Of a stretch of 64,000 nucleotides of DNA, positions 52,639 through 61,921 are shown piece by piece. Positions within the stretch are counted from its first letter, which is position 1; each line of letters begins with the position of its first letter. Both the position numbers and the translations under genes were made by a program. Below the pieces are notes generated by a model. It had not been told where the DNA came from. It saw only the letters and a program-made list of their open reading frames with translations, and did not search any database. This DNA comes from Halomonas sp. A40-4 (GTDB taxonomy: Bacteria; Pseudomonadota; Gammaproteobacteria; Pseudomonadales; Halomonadaceae): the NCBI RefSeq assembly GCF_015767635.1, contig NZ_CP065230.1, forward strand, positions 3,410,001 through 3,474,000, written 5' to 3'.

Positions 52639-54126
52639 CTAGGCAGGCCCCACCACATGCTTCACTTCCAGGTACGCACTGAGCCCCCAGGGGCCGAGTT
52701 CGCGGCCGATGCCGCTGCGCTTGAAGCCGCCCCAGCCGGTCTCGGGGAGTACCAGTTGCTCGCTGTTGTACCAGATGCTGCCGGCTTTGAGCTGTCGGCC
52801 AATGCGTTTGGCGCGCTCGGGGTCGCCGCTGATGACGGTGGCCGCCAGGCCGTAGTCGCTGTCGTTGGCGAGTTGGATGGCTTCAGCTTCGCTGGCGACA
52901 CTTCGTGCACAGAGCACCGGGCCAAAAATTTCTTCTTTCCACAGGCGGCTGTCCACCGGCACATCGCGGTAGAGCGTAGGCGCCAGGAAGTAGCCTTTTT
53001 CTGGCAGCGTGCGGTGTTTCACATCGCGCACTGCCTTCAGGCCTTCCTGTTCAGCCAGGTCCAGATAGCCCTGGACCGCGTCGCGCTGCCTGGCGCTGGT
53101 CATCGGGCCTAAGTCGGTGCCTTCCGCCAGCGGGTCGCCCAATGTCAGCGCATCCATCCGTTCGGCAAGGGCGGCGTAGAGCGCTTCCGCTATATCTTTG
53201 TGCACCAATAAACGCGAGGTCGCGGAACAGATTTGCCCGGCGTTGAAGTAGATGCCTGCCATCACCCAATCAGCGGCCTGAGCGGGGTCAGCGTCTTCCA
53301 TCACCAGAACGGGGGATTTACCCCCCAGCTCCAGCGATACGTTGGCGGAGCGACTGGCCGCGGCTTTCATGACGGCTTCACCGACACGATTGCTGCCCGT
53401 AAAGGAAATTTTGTCCACATCGGGATGGTGGGTCAGCGGCGCGCCAATGCCTTCGCCGTCGCCGTTGAGAATATTCAGCACGCCCGTGGGCAGACCGATT
53501 TCCAGAGCAATTTCTGCCTGCACCCGCTCGGGGAGCGGCGTCACTTCCGAGGGTTTGAGCACGGCGGTACAGCCCGCGGCCAAAGCGGGGGCCAGCTTCC
53601 AGGCGCTGGTCACCAGTGGGAAGTTCCACGGGGCAATCAGCCCTACCACGCCGACAGGGTCGTGGTAGCAGCGGGCTTCAACACCCTCCATTTCCACGCT
53701 GACCAACTCGCCCTGGCGGGCATCCAGCGCCCTGGCCTGCCCGGCGTAGTAGCGATAGCAGGCAATCGCATCGTCAAGATCAATGCCCGCTTCCGCCAGC
53801 GGTTTACCGTTGTTGGTCGCTGAAAGCGTGAGGATCGAACCCCGGCGGGGTTCCAGCGCGTCGGCGAACTTTTCCAGGAACGCCGCCCGTGCGGCACCGC
53901 CGAGCGCCTGCCATCCGGGCTGCGCCTGCTGGGCGGCGTTGACGGCGGCATCGACATCCGCCGTATCCCCAGCGGTCACCTGGGCAATGCGTTCTTCGCG
54001 GTAAGGGTTCATCACGTCGAGCAGACGGGTACCCTGGGAGACGACCCATTGGTTGTTGATGAACTGGTGATCAAGAATCTGGCTATCTGGCAGCGAAGCG
54101 TGTTCCGCGCTTGAAAACGTAGACAC
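52639..54126 (-). CDS. NAD-dependent aldehyde dehydrogenase (probable 4-guanidinobutyraldehyde dehydrogenase)
   Basis: Class of betaine/aminobutyraldehyde dehydrogenases, 495 residues. It has the cofactor segments GVVGLIAPWNFPLVTSAWKL and ISFTGSNRVGEAVM, the general base in LELGGKSP and the nucleophile in NAGQICSATS (C300). The start is GTG at 54126 with AGGAG 7 bases ahead. As last gene of an operon with a 2-ketoarginine decarboxylase-like gene and guanidinobutyrase, its substrate is most likely 4-guanidinobutyraldehyde (as for KauB of Pseudomonas); aminobutyraldehyde or betaine aldehyde are alternatives from family alone. Confidence 0.87.
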   Translation of the reverse strand: MSTFSSAEHASLPDSQILDHQFINNQWVVSQGTRLLDVMNPYREERIAQVTAGDTADVDAAVNAAQQAQPGWQALGGAARAAFLEKFADALEPRRGSILTLSATNNGKPLAEAGIDLDDAIACYRYYAGQARALDARQGELVSVEMEGVEARCYHDPVGVVGLIAPWNFPLVTSAWKLAPALAAGCTAVLKPSEVTPLPERVQAEIALEIGLPTGVLNILNGDGEGIGAPLTHHPDVDKISFTGSNRVGEAVMKAAASRSANVSLELGGKSPVLVMEDADPAQAADWVMAGIYFNAGQICSATSRLLVHKDIAEALYAALAERMDALTLGDPLAEGTDLGPMTSARQRDAVQGYLDLAEQEGLKAVRDVKHRTLPEKGYFLAPTLYRDVPVDSRLWKEEIFGPVLCARSVASEAEAIQLANDSDYGLAATVISGDPERAKRIGRQLKAGSIWYNSEQLVLPETGWGGFKRSGIGRELGPWGLSAYLEVKHVVGPA

Positions 54127-54138
54127 CGGGTGACTCCT

Positions 54139-54873
54139 TTAAAGGTCGTGTTGGCGTAGCCAATCATCGATAAGTTGCTTGAGATGCTGGCCGCTAAAAC
54201 TGGGGAAGTGTCCGCCATGCACCGTGCGCACCGGCAGCTCTCTAAGCCGTCGCATACTGGCGGCATAGTCGGTGAGGTCGCTGTGCCACAGGTCTTCAAT
54301 CAACGGACCATCGTAAATCAGGTCGCCCGAGATCAAGGTTTGCGTCGCGGATTCCCATAGCGCAATACCGCCGGGAGAATGCCCCGGGGTATGAATCACT
54401 TCCCACTGTCGATTGCCTAAATCCAACACCTCACCATCCTCTAATGGGCACACCATTTGCGGCGCGGTAATGCGGTAGCGTTCGTGGGAATAGGGCGCTG
54501 GCGGCAACGCTTCGAACATGTCGTCGCTGAGAAACTGCGCTGCCAGGGTGCGTGTATTATCCGGCGAATTCAGAATGTCTGCCTCAGCCCGATGCACATG
54601 GCAGCAATCAAATTCATGGGCCGCACCAATATGGTCAAAGTGGGTATGGCTGGCCACTGCCAAGATGTCACGCTGGCTAAGCAGCGCAACGTGTTGGCGC
54701 AGCGGTATGGCACCCAGGCCAAAATCCACCACCATGCCGCGCTCGCTGCCCTGGACATGCCAGATATTGCAGCGATAAAACGGCTTGATCCACGGCTCGT
54801 CGATCAAGGTAATACCGTCCGCCTTGGCGGCGGTACGGTACCACTGGTGTTCGTCAATACGCGTCAAGTTCAT
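54139..54873 (-). CDS. MBL-fold metallo-hydrolase of unknown substrate
   Basis: Metallo-beta-lactamase fold enzyme, 244 residues. The metal motif is SHTHFDHIGAAHE, with later ligands in EVIHTPGHSPGGIALW, LISGDLIYDG and VHGGHFPSF, so a two-metal site is complete. Hydrolysis of a thioester, lactone or amide is possible. Its ATG overlaps the stop of the permease gene by 4 bp (ATGA) and the aldehyde dehydrogenase follows 12 bp later. No known step of 2-ketoarginine breakdown needs such an enzyme, so its role in this operon is open. Confidence 0.88.
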   Translation of the reverse strand: MNLTRIDEHQWYRTAAKADGITLIDEPWIKPFYRCNIWHVQGSERGMVVDFGLGAIPLRQHVALLSQRDILAVASHTHFDHIGAAHEFDCCHVHRAEADILNSPDNTRTLAAQFLSDDMFEALPPAPYSHERYRITAPQMVCPLEDGEVLDLGNRQWEVIHTPGHSPGGIALWESATQTLISGDLIYDGPLIEDLWHSDLTDYAASMRRLRELPVRTVHGGHFPSFSGQHLKQLIDDWLRQHDL

Positions 54874-56180
54874 GCTGTCGCTCGCCTGGTGATGGCTACT
54901 TTGCTGACAACGTAATAGAGCCCGCCGGTAATCACAAACACGGGCAGCGAAGCACCAAAGTCCAGCGGTGCCACCCAGTTCCAGTAATACGCCAAAAGCG
55001 CCCCTACCGCATAGCTGCCCAACGCCAGCCAGTTAAATGCAGGCAGGCTATCGGCCTGTTGAATCAGTTGCGCCGAGGTGTAGCGCTGGCGACCCAGCAG
55101 GAAGTAATCGACGATCATCAGCGAAAAGGCGGGAATAAAGACGCTGCCAATAATCAGTAGAAACGTCTGGAACTGATCGAGAATACCGGGGATCAGTGCA
55201 CCGATCACGGACACGACGCCAATGATCAACGCTGGCTTCCAGAACGGCACCTTGGGGCGCACGCTCATGAATGAAAGCGTCGCGCTGTAGACACACATGA
55301 CGTTCGTCGTCAGTACTGAAAAGAAAATCACCAGCGCCGCCGGCAGCCCAAACCCGAAACCGCTCAGCAGGGCGGTGGGATCGTAGGTCTGCTCCATGCC
55401 TTCGGCGATGGATAGCGCCGAGACCGTGGCGCCCAGCCCCATGGCAATCAAGGTGGCCGTCACATAGCCGCCCCAGGTACCGACGACCGCTGCCTTCAAC
55501 GTACGGCAGTGGCGATTATAGTCCGCCGCGAGCGGTATCCAGGAAAAAGCAGTGGCCACGACGATATCGAAGATCACGCCGCCGCCCAGCACGCCTTCCG
55601 GCTCCAGTTGGGTAATGCTTGGCAGGTCGTAATGGCGATTGAGCGCAAACAGCACCACCGCCGATAGCCCCACCATTAAAAGCGCTGCGATTTTCTCGAC
55701 CTTTTCGATACCCAAGTGTCCGCGAAGGGCGATCAGCACCACCAGGGATTCGCACAACACCGTAAACAGCGCCACATTGGAATAGCCCGTCAGGCTCTCC
55801 ACCGCGTAGTCGAGGCTCATGCCTGCCAAGAGCGCCTGGATCCAGCTCCACGCAATCAGCGCCAGCAGGTTCACCCAGGCAGGAAAGTTGGCGCCTTTTC
55901 TACCGAAGGTACCCCGCGCCAGCACCATGGTCGTCATCCCGGTTCGCTGGCCCATGACCCCGATCAACACCAGCGGGATAATGCCGATCGCCGAGCCTAC
56001 CGCGATCAGCATCATGGCATGCTGAAAAGTGAGATCCGGCACCAAGAACATACCGGTCAATATGGTGGTAACAACGACGTTGGCGCCCAACCACAGCGCG
56101 AAGGTTCCAGGCAGACCGAGACTGTGTTCCACGTCGTCTGCCGACAGCGTATCCTGGCCTAATACATGATTATTCTTCAT
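54870..56180 (-). CDS. NCS1 family permease (cytosine/purine/CytX-like)
   Basis: Twelve-span sodium or proton symporter, 436 residues. NCS1 features: GTFALWLGANVVVTTILTGM near the start, GTFGRKGANFPAWVNLLALI, AWSWIQALLAGMSLDYAV, and FSWIPLAADYNRHCRT in the middle. GGAGA precedes the ATG. It overlaps the end of the decarboxylase gene by 11 bp. Known members move nucleobases, thiamine precursors, hydantoins or allantoin; in this operon a guanidino or urea-related compound is possible but unproved. Confidence 0.9.
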   Translation of the reverse strand: MKNNHVLGQDTLSADDVEHSLGLPGTFALWLGANVVVTTILTGMFLVPDLTFQHAMMLIAVGSAIGIIPLVLIGVMGQRTGMTTMVLARGTFGRKGANFPAWVNLLALIAWSWIQALLAGMSLDYAVESLTGYSNVALFTVLCESLVVLIALRGHLGIEKVEKIAALLMVGLSAVVLFALNRHYDLPSITQLEPEGVLGGGVIFDIVVATAFSWIPLAADYNRHCRTLKAAVVGTWGGYVTATLIAMGLGATVSALSIAEGMEQTYDPTALLSGFGFGLPAALVIFFSVLTTNVMCVYSATLSFMSVRPKVPFWKPALIIGVVSVIGALIPGILDQFQTFLLIIGSVFIPAFSLMIVDYFLLGRQRYTSAQLIQQADSLPAFNWLALGSYAVGALLAYYWNWVAPLDFGASLPVFVITGGLYYVVSKVAITRRATA

Positions 56181-57828
56181 TGTTGTCTCCTGTTTCGATC
56201 AGGTTTGTTTGCCATGCGGCGGCGTTTATCTCGATCAGTAACGGCCCGTTCGCTTCGTGGTTGGTGAGCGCTTTAGCCAACTCGGCGGGGCTTTCTACGA
56301 GCACCCCCGGGCAACCAAAGCCTTCGGCCAGAGTGAGAAAGTTCGGCGCCTGAAGGTCCACGCCCAGGCGGGCAACGCCGTTGGCATCCATATAGCGGCG
56401 AATCTCTTCGTAACCGGCGTTGTGCCACAGCACGATCACCACCGGCAGACGCTCCTCTACCGCTGTTGCTATCTCAGCGAGGGTAAACATCACCCCACCA
56501 TCGCCTACCAAGGCCACCACCGGTAGATCAGGGCGACCCAACTGAGCGCCCAGCGCCGCCGGCAGCCCATAGCCCAAGGTGCCGTAGCCCGTTGAGGCGT
56601 TGAAATAACGCCTCGGCGCTGGCTGGCTAACCAGGTGATTGCCGGCATACACCGGCGCGGTGGAATCACCCACCAATATCGCCCCAGGCAGATGCTCGGC
56701 CAGGGTGTCGTAGAGCGGGACAAAGTCGCTGAAGGCAGGATCGTTTTCTAGATTCAGCGCGCTCAAGGCGTTAGCCGTTCGCTCAATGCCATTACGCTGC
56801 ATTGCGTCTGGGAAATGCGCCAACAGACGTTCAAGACTGCGTCCGGCGTCCCCCACCAGCCCCAATGTCGTTCGCTGATTGCGCACCAGTTGCTCAGGGT
56901 CGAGATCGATCCGGATCAGCGCACCATTAAGATGAAAGCCACCATCAAACACCACGTCATAATCGGTCTCACCAAGCTCGGTACCCACCGCCAGAATCAC
57001 ATCGGCATTGACCGCCAGTTCACGTACCGCGGGTAGCGCGGCGTTAGCCCCCAGATCCAGCGGATGGTCACGGCCCAGCAGGCCTTTGGCATTGATGGTC
57101 GTGACCGTGGGCGCATCCAGCTGTTCTACCAGTGCTCGCGCCGCCTCTGGCGCTGCCACGCAGCCACCGCCCAACAGTACCAAGGGTTGCTTCGCTGCAT
57201 GCAACAAACGGGCGGCTTCGGCAAGCCCTTCCGGGTCGGGAGCAGCACGATAGAGCGTAGGTGCCTGCCAACTGGCCGGTTCATTTACCGGCGCATTAAA
57301 CAGGTCGATGGGGATTTCGATATGCACCGGGCCAGGGCGTGCGCCATTAAAGACCGCAAAGGCACGGGCCAGCACCTCGGGCAGCGTGTTGGCGTCCAGC
57401 AGCGTATGGCTGAATCGCGCCACACCACTGATCATCTGCTGCTGGCTAGGCAGCTCGTGGAGCCGCCCCTGGCCCAAACCCAGCGTATCGCGGCGATTGA
57501 CGCTGGAGATCACCAGCATGGGAATGGAGTCCGCCAGGGCCTGGCCCATGGCGGTGGCCATATTGGTCATTCCTGGCCCGGTGATAATCAGGCAAACGCC
57601 CGGCTTGCCGCTGGCCCGGGCATAGCCGTCGGCCATAAACCCCGCACCCTGCTCATGGCGCGGAGTGACATGCTGCACATCGCTGCCTTCCAGCCCGCGA
57701 TAAAGCTCCACGGTATGCACGCCGGGAATGCCGAACAGTGTGCTGACACCGTAGGTATCGCGCAGCAAATGAACCAGCAGCTCGGCACAGCTCATGGTGG
57801 ATTGATTGCTCGTTACGCTAGTGTTCAT
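56170..57828 (-). CDS. aruI: Thiamine-diphosphate decarboxylase, 5-guanidino-2-oxopentanoate (AruI) type
   Basis: Acetolactate-synthase-like enzyme, 552 residues, probably decarboxylating 2-ketoarginine to 4-guanidinobutyraldehyde. The start region TLFGIPGVHTVELYRGLEGS and HVTPRHEQGAGFMADGYARA resembles Pseudomonas AruI as I recall it, with the cofactor-activating Glu in HEQGAGF. The thiamine-diphosphate motif is VALVGDGGVMFTLAEI to VLWHNAGYEEI. AGGGG lies 6 bases before the ATG. The aldehyde dehydrogenase and guanidinobutyrase in the same operon support this over true acetolactate synthase. The aminotransferase that makes 2-ketoarginine (AruH) is not in the window. Confidence 0.83.
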   Translation of the reverse strand: MNTSVTSNQSTMSCAELLVHLLRDTYGVSTLFGIPGVHTVELYRGLEGSDVQHVTPRHEQGAGFMADGYARASGKPGVCLIITGPGMTNMATAMGQALADSIPMLVISSVNRRDTLGLGQGRLHELPSQQQMISGVARFSHTLLDANTLPEVLARAFAVFNGARPGPVHIEIPIDLFNAPVNEPASWQAPTLYRAAPDPEGLAEAARLLHAAKQPLVLLGGGCVAAPEAARALVEQLDAPTVTTINAKGLLGRDHPLDLGANAALPAVRELAVNADVILAVGTELGETDYDVVFDGGFHLNGALIRIDLDPEQLVRNQRTTLGLVGDAGRSLERLLAHFPDAMQRNGIERTANALSALNLENDPAFSDFVPLYDTLAEHLPGAILVGDSTAPVYAGNHLVSQPAPRRYFNASTGYGTLGYGLPAALGAQLGRPDLPVVALVGDGGVMFTLAEIATAVEERLPVVIVLWHNAGYEEIRRYMDANGVARLGVDLQAPNFLTLAEGFGCPGVLVESPAELAKALTNHEANGPLLIEINAAAWQTNLIETGDNNEE

Positions 57829-57838
57829 TGCAGGCCCC

Positions 57839-59215
57839 TTAGAAGAAAAACGTATGGGCTATAAAGGCAATGATCGGCAGCGTGATGGCGGTCCGCAGCA
57901 GGAAGATCGCCACCAGTTCCCAGAGCTTGATCGGGATCTTCGACTTGAGCAGCAGCGCGCCGATTTCCGACATGTAAATCAACTGAGTGAGCGACAGGCA
58001 GGCAATCACAAAGCGGGTCAGCTCGCTTTCGATATTGGTCGCCAGTACCGCCGGCAGAAACATGTCGGCAAAGCCCACCAGCGTCGCGGGCGCTGCCGCT
58101 TCTGCCTCGGGAATTCGCAGCAGCTCCAGCACCGGGACCATGGGATAGGAAAGCCAGGTAAACAGCGGGGTAAATTCGGCGAGAATCAGCGCTACCGTGC
58201 CAATGGCAAACACCAGCGGCAGCAGTGCGAGGAAAATATCCATGACGTTCAGCAGCGCCAGCTTTGCCAGTTCCCTTGGCCCCGGCGCACCGGCGGCGCG
58301 ACGCGTGGCTTGCAGCAAGCTGTAACGCAACAGACCTATTTTAGCGGTGGGTTTTTCGCTGATCTGGCACCCTACCGGCTCATAGTAGTCATTGGCTTTG
58401 CGCGACAGTGGCGGCAAACGCGGCACGATCACCGCGGCGATCAACCCCGCCACGACCACCGTGAAATAAAACTGCACAAACAGGTGGTTAATATCCACAA
58501 AGCTGGTCACGAGCAGCGCAAAGGCAATCGAGACCACCGAAAAGTTGGAGGCAATCACCGAGGCTTCGCGGCCGTTATAGTAGCCCTGCTCATACTGTTG
58601 CGTGGTAATCAGTACGCCGACGGTACCCGACCCCATCCACGACGCGGTGGCATCGATAGCACTGCGGCCCGGCAGGTTGAAAATCACCCGAAACGGCTTG
58701 CGCACCAGGCTGCCGATAAACTCCATGAAGCCGAACTCGACCAGAAACGGCAGCAGCAGCGCAGCAAAGAAGAAGGTCAGTAGCACCGGCGCCAGATCGT
58801 TAAGCATCACGCCACCGGTAAACGATGCGGTGACGAATTCGGGGCCTACCTGAAAAAACGTCATCAAGGCAAACAGCGCGCCCAGGATGCGCATACCCAG
58901 CCATACAGGCCCGACGTGAAACATTTCGTTCAGCACGCCCGATTTCGCCCAGGAAGGGTTCACCAGTTTGGCGTACAGCGTGGCGACGACCGAGAAGCAC
59001 AATACCACCGTGGCGATAGCAGGCAGCGCCGCTCCCAGCAGGGTTTGCAACCCATCGGCCATCAGGCCCATGCCGATGTTAATGGTGTCGCCTACCTGAA
59101 AGGGCACCAAGAACAACAGCACCCCAATCAGGGAGGGAATTAAGAATTTAATGAGATGGCGCCGCTGGATCGGTTCATCGGCGCTTGGCTCGTCTAACTG
59201 CACATGCGAGGACAT
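57839..59215 (-). CDS. YjiH family membrane protein (nucleoside recognition domain)
   Basis: Membrane protein with about ten spans, 458 residues, of the YjiH/nucleoside-recognition (Gate) family. Features: KFLIPSLIGVLLFLVPFQVG at the start, NLPGRSAIDATASWMGSGTV with the gate-type motif, and FADMFLPAVLATNIESELTR, LTQLIYMSEIGALLLKSKIP. It is probably a transporter, but no substrate is established for the family. AGGTGA lies 4-5 bases before the ATG. It is 132 bp after guanidinobutyrase and 10 bp before aruI, so it may bring in the guanidino compound. Confidence 0.86.
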   Translation of the reverse strand: MSSHVQLDEPSADEPIQRRHLIKFLIPSLIGVLLFLVPFQVGDTINIGMGLMADGLQTLLGAALPAIATVVLCFSVVATLYAKLVNPSWAKSGVLNEMFHVGPVWLGMRILGALFALMTFFQVGPEFVTASFTGGVMLNDLAPVLLTFFFAALLLPFLVEFGFMEFIGSLVRKPFRVIFNLPGRSAIDATASWMGSGTVGVLITTQQYEQGYYNGREASVIASNFSVVSIAFALLVTSFVDINHLFVQFYFTVVVAGLIAAVIVPRLPPLSRKANDYYEPVGCQISEKPTAKIGLLRYSLLQATRRAAGAPGPRELAKLALLNVMDIFLALLPLVFAIGTVALILAEFTPLFTWLSYPMVPVLELLRIPEAEAAAPATLVGFADMFLPAVLATNIESELTRFVIACLSLTQLIYMSEIGALLLKSKIPIKLWELVAIFLLRTAITLPIIAFIAHTFFF

Positions 59216-59347
59216 GGGTTCACCTGTATTGAAGGTTTATTGGAGGTGAGCTGGCGATTTCTGAAGCGGCGGACAACACCGCTTCTTAACTTGCATCGTT
59301 ATCGTCTACGCCTTGTTAAGTCGGCGCTTTTTATCGCAATTATCGAA

Positions 59348-60298
59348 TTAACTGCCGGTCTTCACGCCCGGCAGTACGCAGAGCATTTCATACAGCAGCG
59401 TGGCCCCCATTAATGCCGTGTTGCCGCTTGTGTCATAGGGGGGAGAGACTTCCACCAGATCACCGCCGACAATGTTCAAGCCTGACGCGCCCCGGACGAT
59501 CTCGAGCCCCTGGGAAGACGTCAGGCCGCCCATTTCCACCGTGCCGGTGCCAGGGGCAACCGACGGATCCAGGGAGTCGATATCAAAGCTGATGTATACC
59601 GGGATATCGCCCATCTGTTCGCGCACTTCCTTCATCAACGGCGCCAGCGAGCGGTACCAGCACTCTTCGGCGGGCACAACGCGGAAGCCCTGCTCACGAC
59701 ACCAGTCGAAATCTTCCGCGGCGTATCCCGTCCCCCGCAGGCCTATCTGCACGACCTTGTTGGCGGCCAGCAGCCCCTCTTCCTGGGCACGGCGAAACGG
59801 CGTGCCATGGGCAATCGGCTCGCCAAACATGTGCTCATTCACATCGGCGTGGGCATCGACGTGGATCAGCCCCACCGGGCCATGTTTCTTGGCAATGGAG
59901 CGCAGTATCGGCAGTGTCAGCGTATGTTCGCCGCCAAGGGTCAGCGGAATGCAGTCATGCTTGAGCACCTCGTCGTAAAACGCGGTAATGATGTCGACGC
60001 TTTTCGGCAGGTGAAAGGTATTGATGGGTACGTCGCCGATGTCTGCCACCTGCAGGCTTTCAAAGGGGGCCGCGCGGGTCGCCATGTTGTAGGGGCGCAG
60101 CATGCGCGACTCATCGCGGATCTGGCGCGGCCCAAGGCGTGTGCCCGGGCGGTTTGACGTGCCAATATCCATGGGAATGCCGATAAAGGCGGCGTCCAAC
60201 CCCTGAGCCGTCTCCTGCGTGGGCAGGCGCATCATGGTCGCGGGGCCGGCAAAGCGTGGCATGCTGTTGCCGCCCATCGGCTGATTAAAGTCCGACAT
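59348..60298 (-). CDS. gbuA: Guanidinobutyrase (ureohydrolase/arginase family)
   Basis: Mn-dependent ureohydrolase, 316 residues, that would split 4-guanidinobutyrate into GABA and urea. The metal motifs are complete: GGEHTLTLP, HVDAHADVNE and SFDIDSLDPSVAPGTGT. The long N-terminus (QPMGGNSMPRFAGPATMMRL) and GIPMDIGTSNRPGTRLGPRQ are typical of GbuA/agmatinase-type enzymes. Agmatinase or guanidinopropionase are alternatives from sequence alone; the aruI-type neighbour favours guanidinobutyrate. The ATG at 60298 has GGAG 6 bases ahead. It is the first gene after the sigma-54 promoter at 60356-60371. Confidence 0.9.
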   Translation of the reverse strand: MSDFNQPMGGNSMPRFAGPATMMRLPTQETAQGLDAAFIGIPMDIGTSNRPGTRLGPRQIRDESRMLRPYNMATRAAPFESLQVADIGDVPINTFHLPKSVDIITAFYDEVLKHDCIPLTLGGEHTLTLPILRSIAKKHGPVGLIHVDAHADVNEHMFGEPIAHGTPFRRAQEEGLLAANKVVQIGLRGTGYAAEDFDWCREQGFRVVPAEECWYRSLAPLMKEVREQMGDIPVYISFDIDSLDPSVAPGTGTVEMGGLTSSQGLEIVRGASGLNIVGGDLVEVSPPYDTSGNTALMGATLLYEMLCVLPGVKTGS

Positions 60299-60355
60299 AC
60301 TCATCTCCAGCTTGTTATTGATTGAGCCATATCCGGCCTGACTACTGTTGAATAC

Positions 60356-60371
60356 TGCAGGTACCGTGCCA
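60356..60371 (-). promoter_or_regulatory. Sigma-54 promoter of the guanidino operon
   Basis: Minus strand TGGCACGGTACCTGCA (60371-60356). GG and GC are separated by exactly ten bases, and the sequence fits TGGCACG-N4-TTGCA with one mismatch. Transcription would start near 60345, about 47 bp ahead of gbuA. The divergent gene encodes a sigma-54 activator, which supports the call. Confidence 0.88.
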
Positions 60372-60421
60372 ACTTCCATTTCGCGCACAGACCGCCATTG
60401 GGCGTCGTTAAAAAGCTCTTT

Positions 60422-60490
60422 TGATGCAAAAATGCATTGAAAATAGGGCCAATTGATTCAAGAATGCATTATCGATTCAGAAACGCATCA
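60422..60490. promoter_or_regulatory. Three enhancer-like sites for the sigma-54 activator
   Basis: Three 18-bp near-palindromes of form TGATnCA-N4-TGCATnA: 60422-60439 (TGATGCA, TGCATTG), 60454-60471 (TGATTCA, TGCATTA) and 60473-60490 (CGATTCA, CGCATCA). They lie about 50-120 bp upstream of the -24/-12 promoter of gbuA and just before the activator gene, where enhancer-binding proteins dock. Confidence 0.75.
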
Positions 60491-60502
60491 AAGGAGCGCC
60501 CG

Positions 60503-61921
60503 GTGAGCGACATCGATAGCTGCGTCCTGCAAACCATCGTGGAAACAGCCAACGACCATTTCTTCATCGTTGGTGGCGACGGCCGCGTGCTGGATATCAG
60601 CCCGGGCGCTGAAGCGGTTTACGGGTTATCACGGGAGGAACTGCTTGCCAGCAGCGTTCAACAGCTACAGGCCGCGGGGGTGCTTAAGCCGTCGATTACG
60701 CTTGAAGTAATGCGTACGCGTCGGCCTGCGCAGCTTATGCAGGTCACCGGGACAGGCCGACGAGTCATTGCCGAAGCCTACCCCGTCTTTGTGGAGGGCA
60801 AACTTGAGCGCGTCATCAGCCGCTCGCGGGACTTGACCGACCTGCAGTTGCTGCAAGATGAATACGCTCTGCTGCAAAAACGCTTCAGCGAACACCTGAA
60901 GCGCAGCCATGCCGCCCCCGATGCCGAAGAGCAGGCGCTGGATGACGCCCTGGATGACCTCCAGGTCAGAAGCAATGTCATGCGCGAAATTGCCCTGCTG
61001 CTCAAGCGCGTGGCCCCCTCCGATGCCAACGTGCTCATGCTGGGCGAGTCCGGCGTGGGGAAAACCGCCTTCGCCAAGCAATTACACCGCTGGAGCCAAC
61101 GCTGTAACGGCCCTTTTATCGACGTCAACTGTTCCGCCATCCCCGAGAACCTTTTCGAGTCAGAAATGTTCGGCTACCAGCCCGGTGCCTTTAGTGGGGC
61201 GGCCAGGCAGGGCAAAGCGGGACTATTGGAGCAGGCCGAAGGTGGCACGCTATTTCTGGATGAGATCGGCGAGCTGCCGCTTTTGATGCAGACCAAACTG
61301 CTCAAGGTGATTCAGGATGGCAGCCTGACCCGCCTGGGCGATACACGACCGCGTCGGGTCGATTTCCGCCTGGTGGTCGCCACCAATCAGGACCTGGCCA
61401 AGCAGGTCGAAGCCGGGCACTTCAGGCTGGATCTCTACTACCGCCTTAACGTGATTCCCGTCACCCTGCCGCCGCTTCGCGACCGCCGCGAGGATATTCC
61501 CGACCTTGTCGACGCCTGCCTGAACCGGCTGAACCAGCGCTACGGTCGGCAAAAAATCCTGGGTAATCAGGTATGGTCGACGCTGATGGGCAGCGAGTGG
61601 CCGGGCAACGTCCGCGAACTGGAAAACTGGCTGGAGAGGGCCTGGCTTTCCAGCCCCACCGATCAAATCGAAACGCCTGCCGTTCACCCTCACGCTGAAC
61701 AACCCGCCACGAATGCGCCAAGCGCCTCGCCCCCCTCCAACACATTACCCATCGCTCCCCACGAGACCCTCAAACAGTATCTGGCAAGGTTAGAGCGACA
61801 AACCTTTGAAGAACTAAGCGCCACGCTACCCAGCACCTACGCCATCGCCGAGCGGCTGGGCATCAGCCAGTCAAGCGTCGTACGCCGACTGCAGCGTTAC
61901 GGTATTACGGTCTCCAAGTAA
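60503..61921 (+). CDS. Sigma-54-dependent activator with PAS domain
   Basis: Enhancer-binding protein, 472 residues. N-terminal PAS sensor at about residues 8-110 ([20 protein letters not shown]), short coil, AAA+ domain (Walker A GESGVGKT near 178; [20 protein letters not shown] as Walker B) and a C-terminal TyrR/Fis-like helix-turn-helix ([20 protein letters not shown]). The sigma-54 contact loop reads GAFSGA, not the usual GAFTGA, a conservative change. The start is GTG at 60503 because AAAGGAG lies 7 bases ahead; earlier starts would run through the enhancer sites. It should sense a guanidino or arginine-derived compound and switch on the divergent operon. Confidence 0.92.
   Translation: MSDIDSCVLQTIVETANDHFFIVGGDGRVLDISPGAEAVYGLSREELLASSVQQLQAAGVLKPSITLEVMRTRRPAQLMQVTGTGRRVIAEAYPVFVEGKLERVISRSRDLTDLQLLQDEYALLQKRFSEHLKRSHAAPDAEEQALDDALDDLQVRSNVMREIALLLKRVAPSDANVLMLGESGVGKTAFAKQLHRWSQRCNGPFIDVNCSAIPENLFESEMFGYQPGAFSGAARQGKAGLLEQAEGGTLFLDEIGELPLLMQTKLLKVIQDGSLTRLGDTRPRRVDFRLVVATNQDLAKQVEAGHFRLDLYYRLNVIPVTLPPLRDRREDIPDLVDACLNRLNQRYGRQKILGNQVWSTLMGSEWPGNVRELENWLERAWLSSPTDQIETPAVHPHAEQPATNAPSASPPSNTLPIAPHETLKQYLARLERQTFEELSATLPSTYAIAERLGISQSSVVRRLQRYGITVSK

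Noticed and set aside
56170..57828. Reading the thiamine-diphosphate enzyme as acetolactate synthase (ilvB)
   Set aside because: No small regulatory subunit gene or branched-chain amino acid genes nearby; the context is guanidinobutyrase and aldehyde dehydrogenase, and the N-terminus resembles AruI.
57806..58783. 325-codon open frame on the plus strand opposite yjiH
   Set aside because: Highly basic and glutamine-rich product typical of a shadow frame; the minus-strand frame has clear membrane spans and family motifs.
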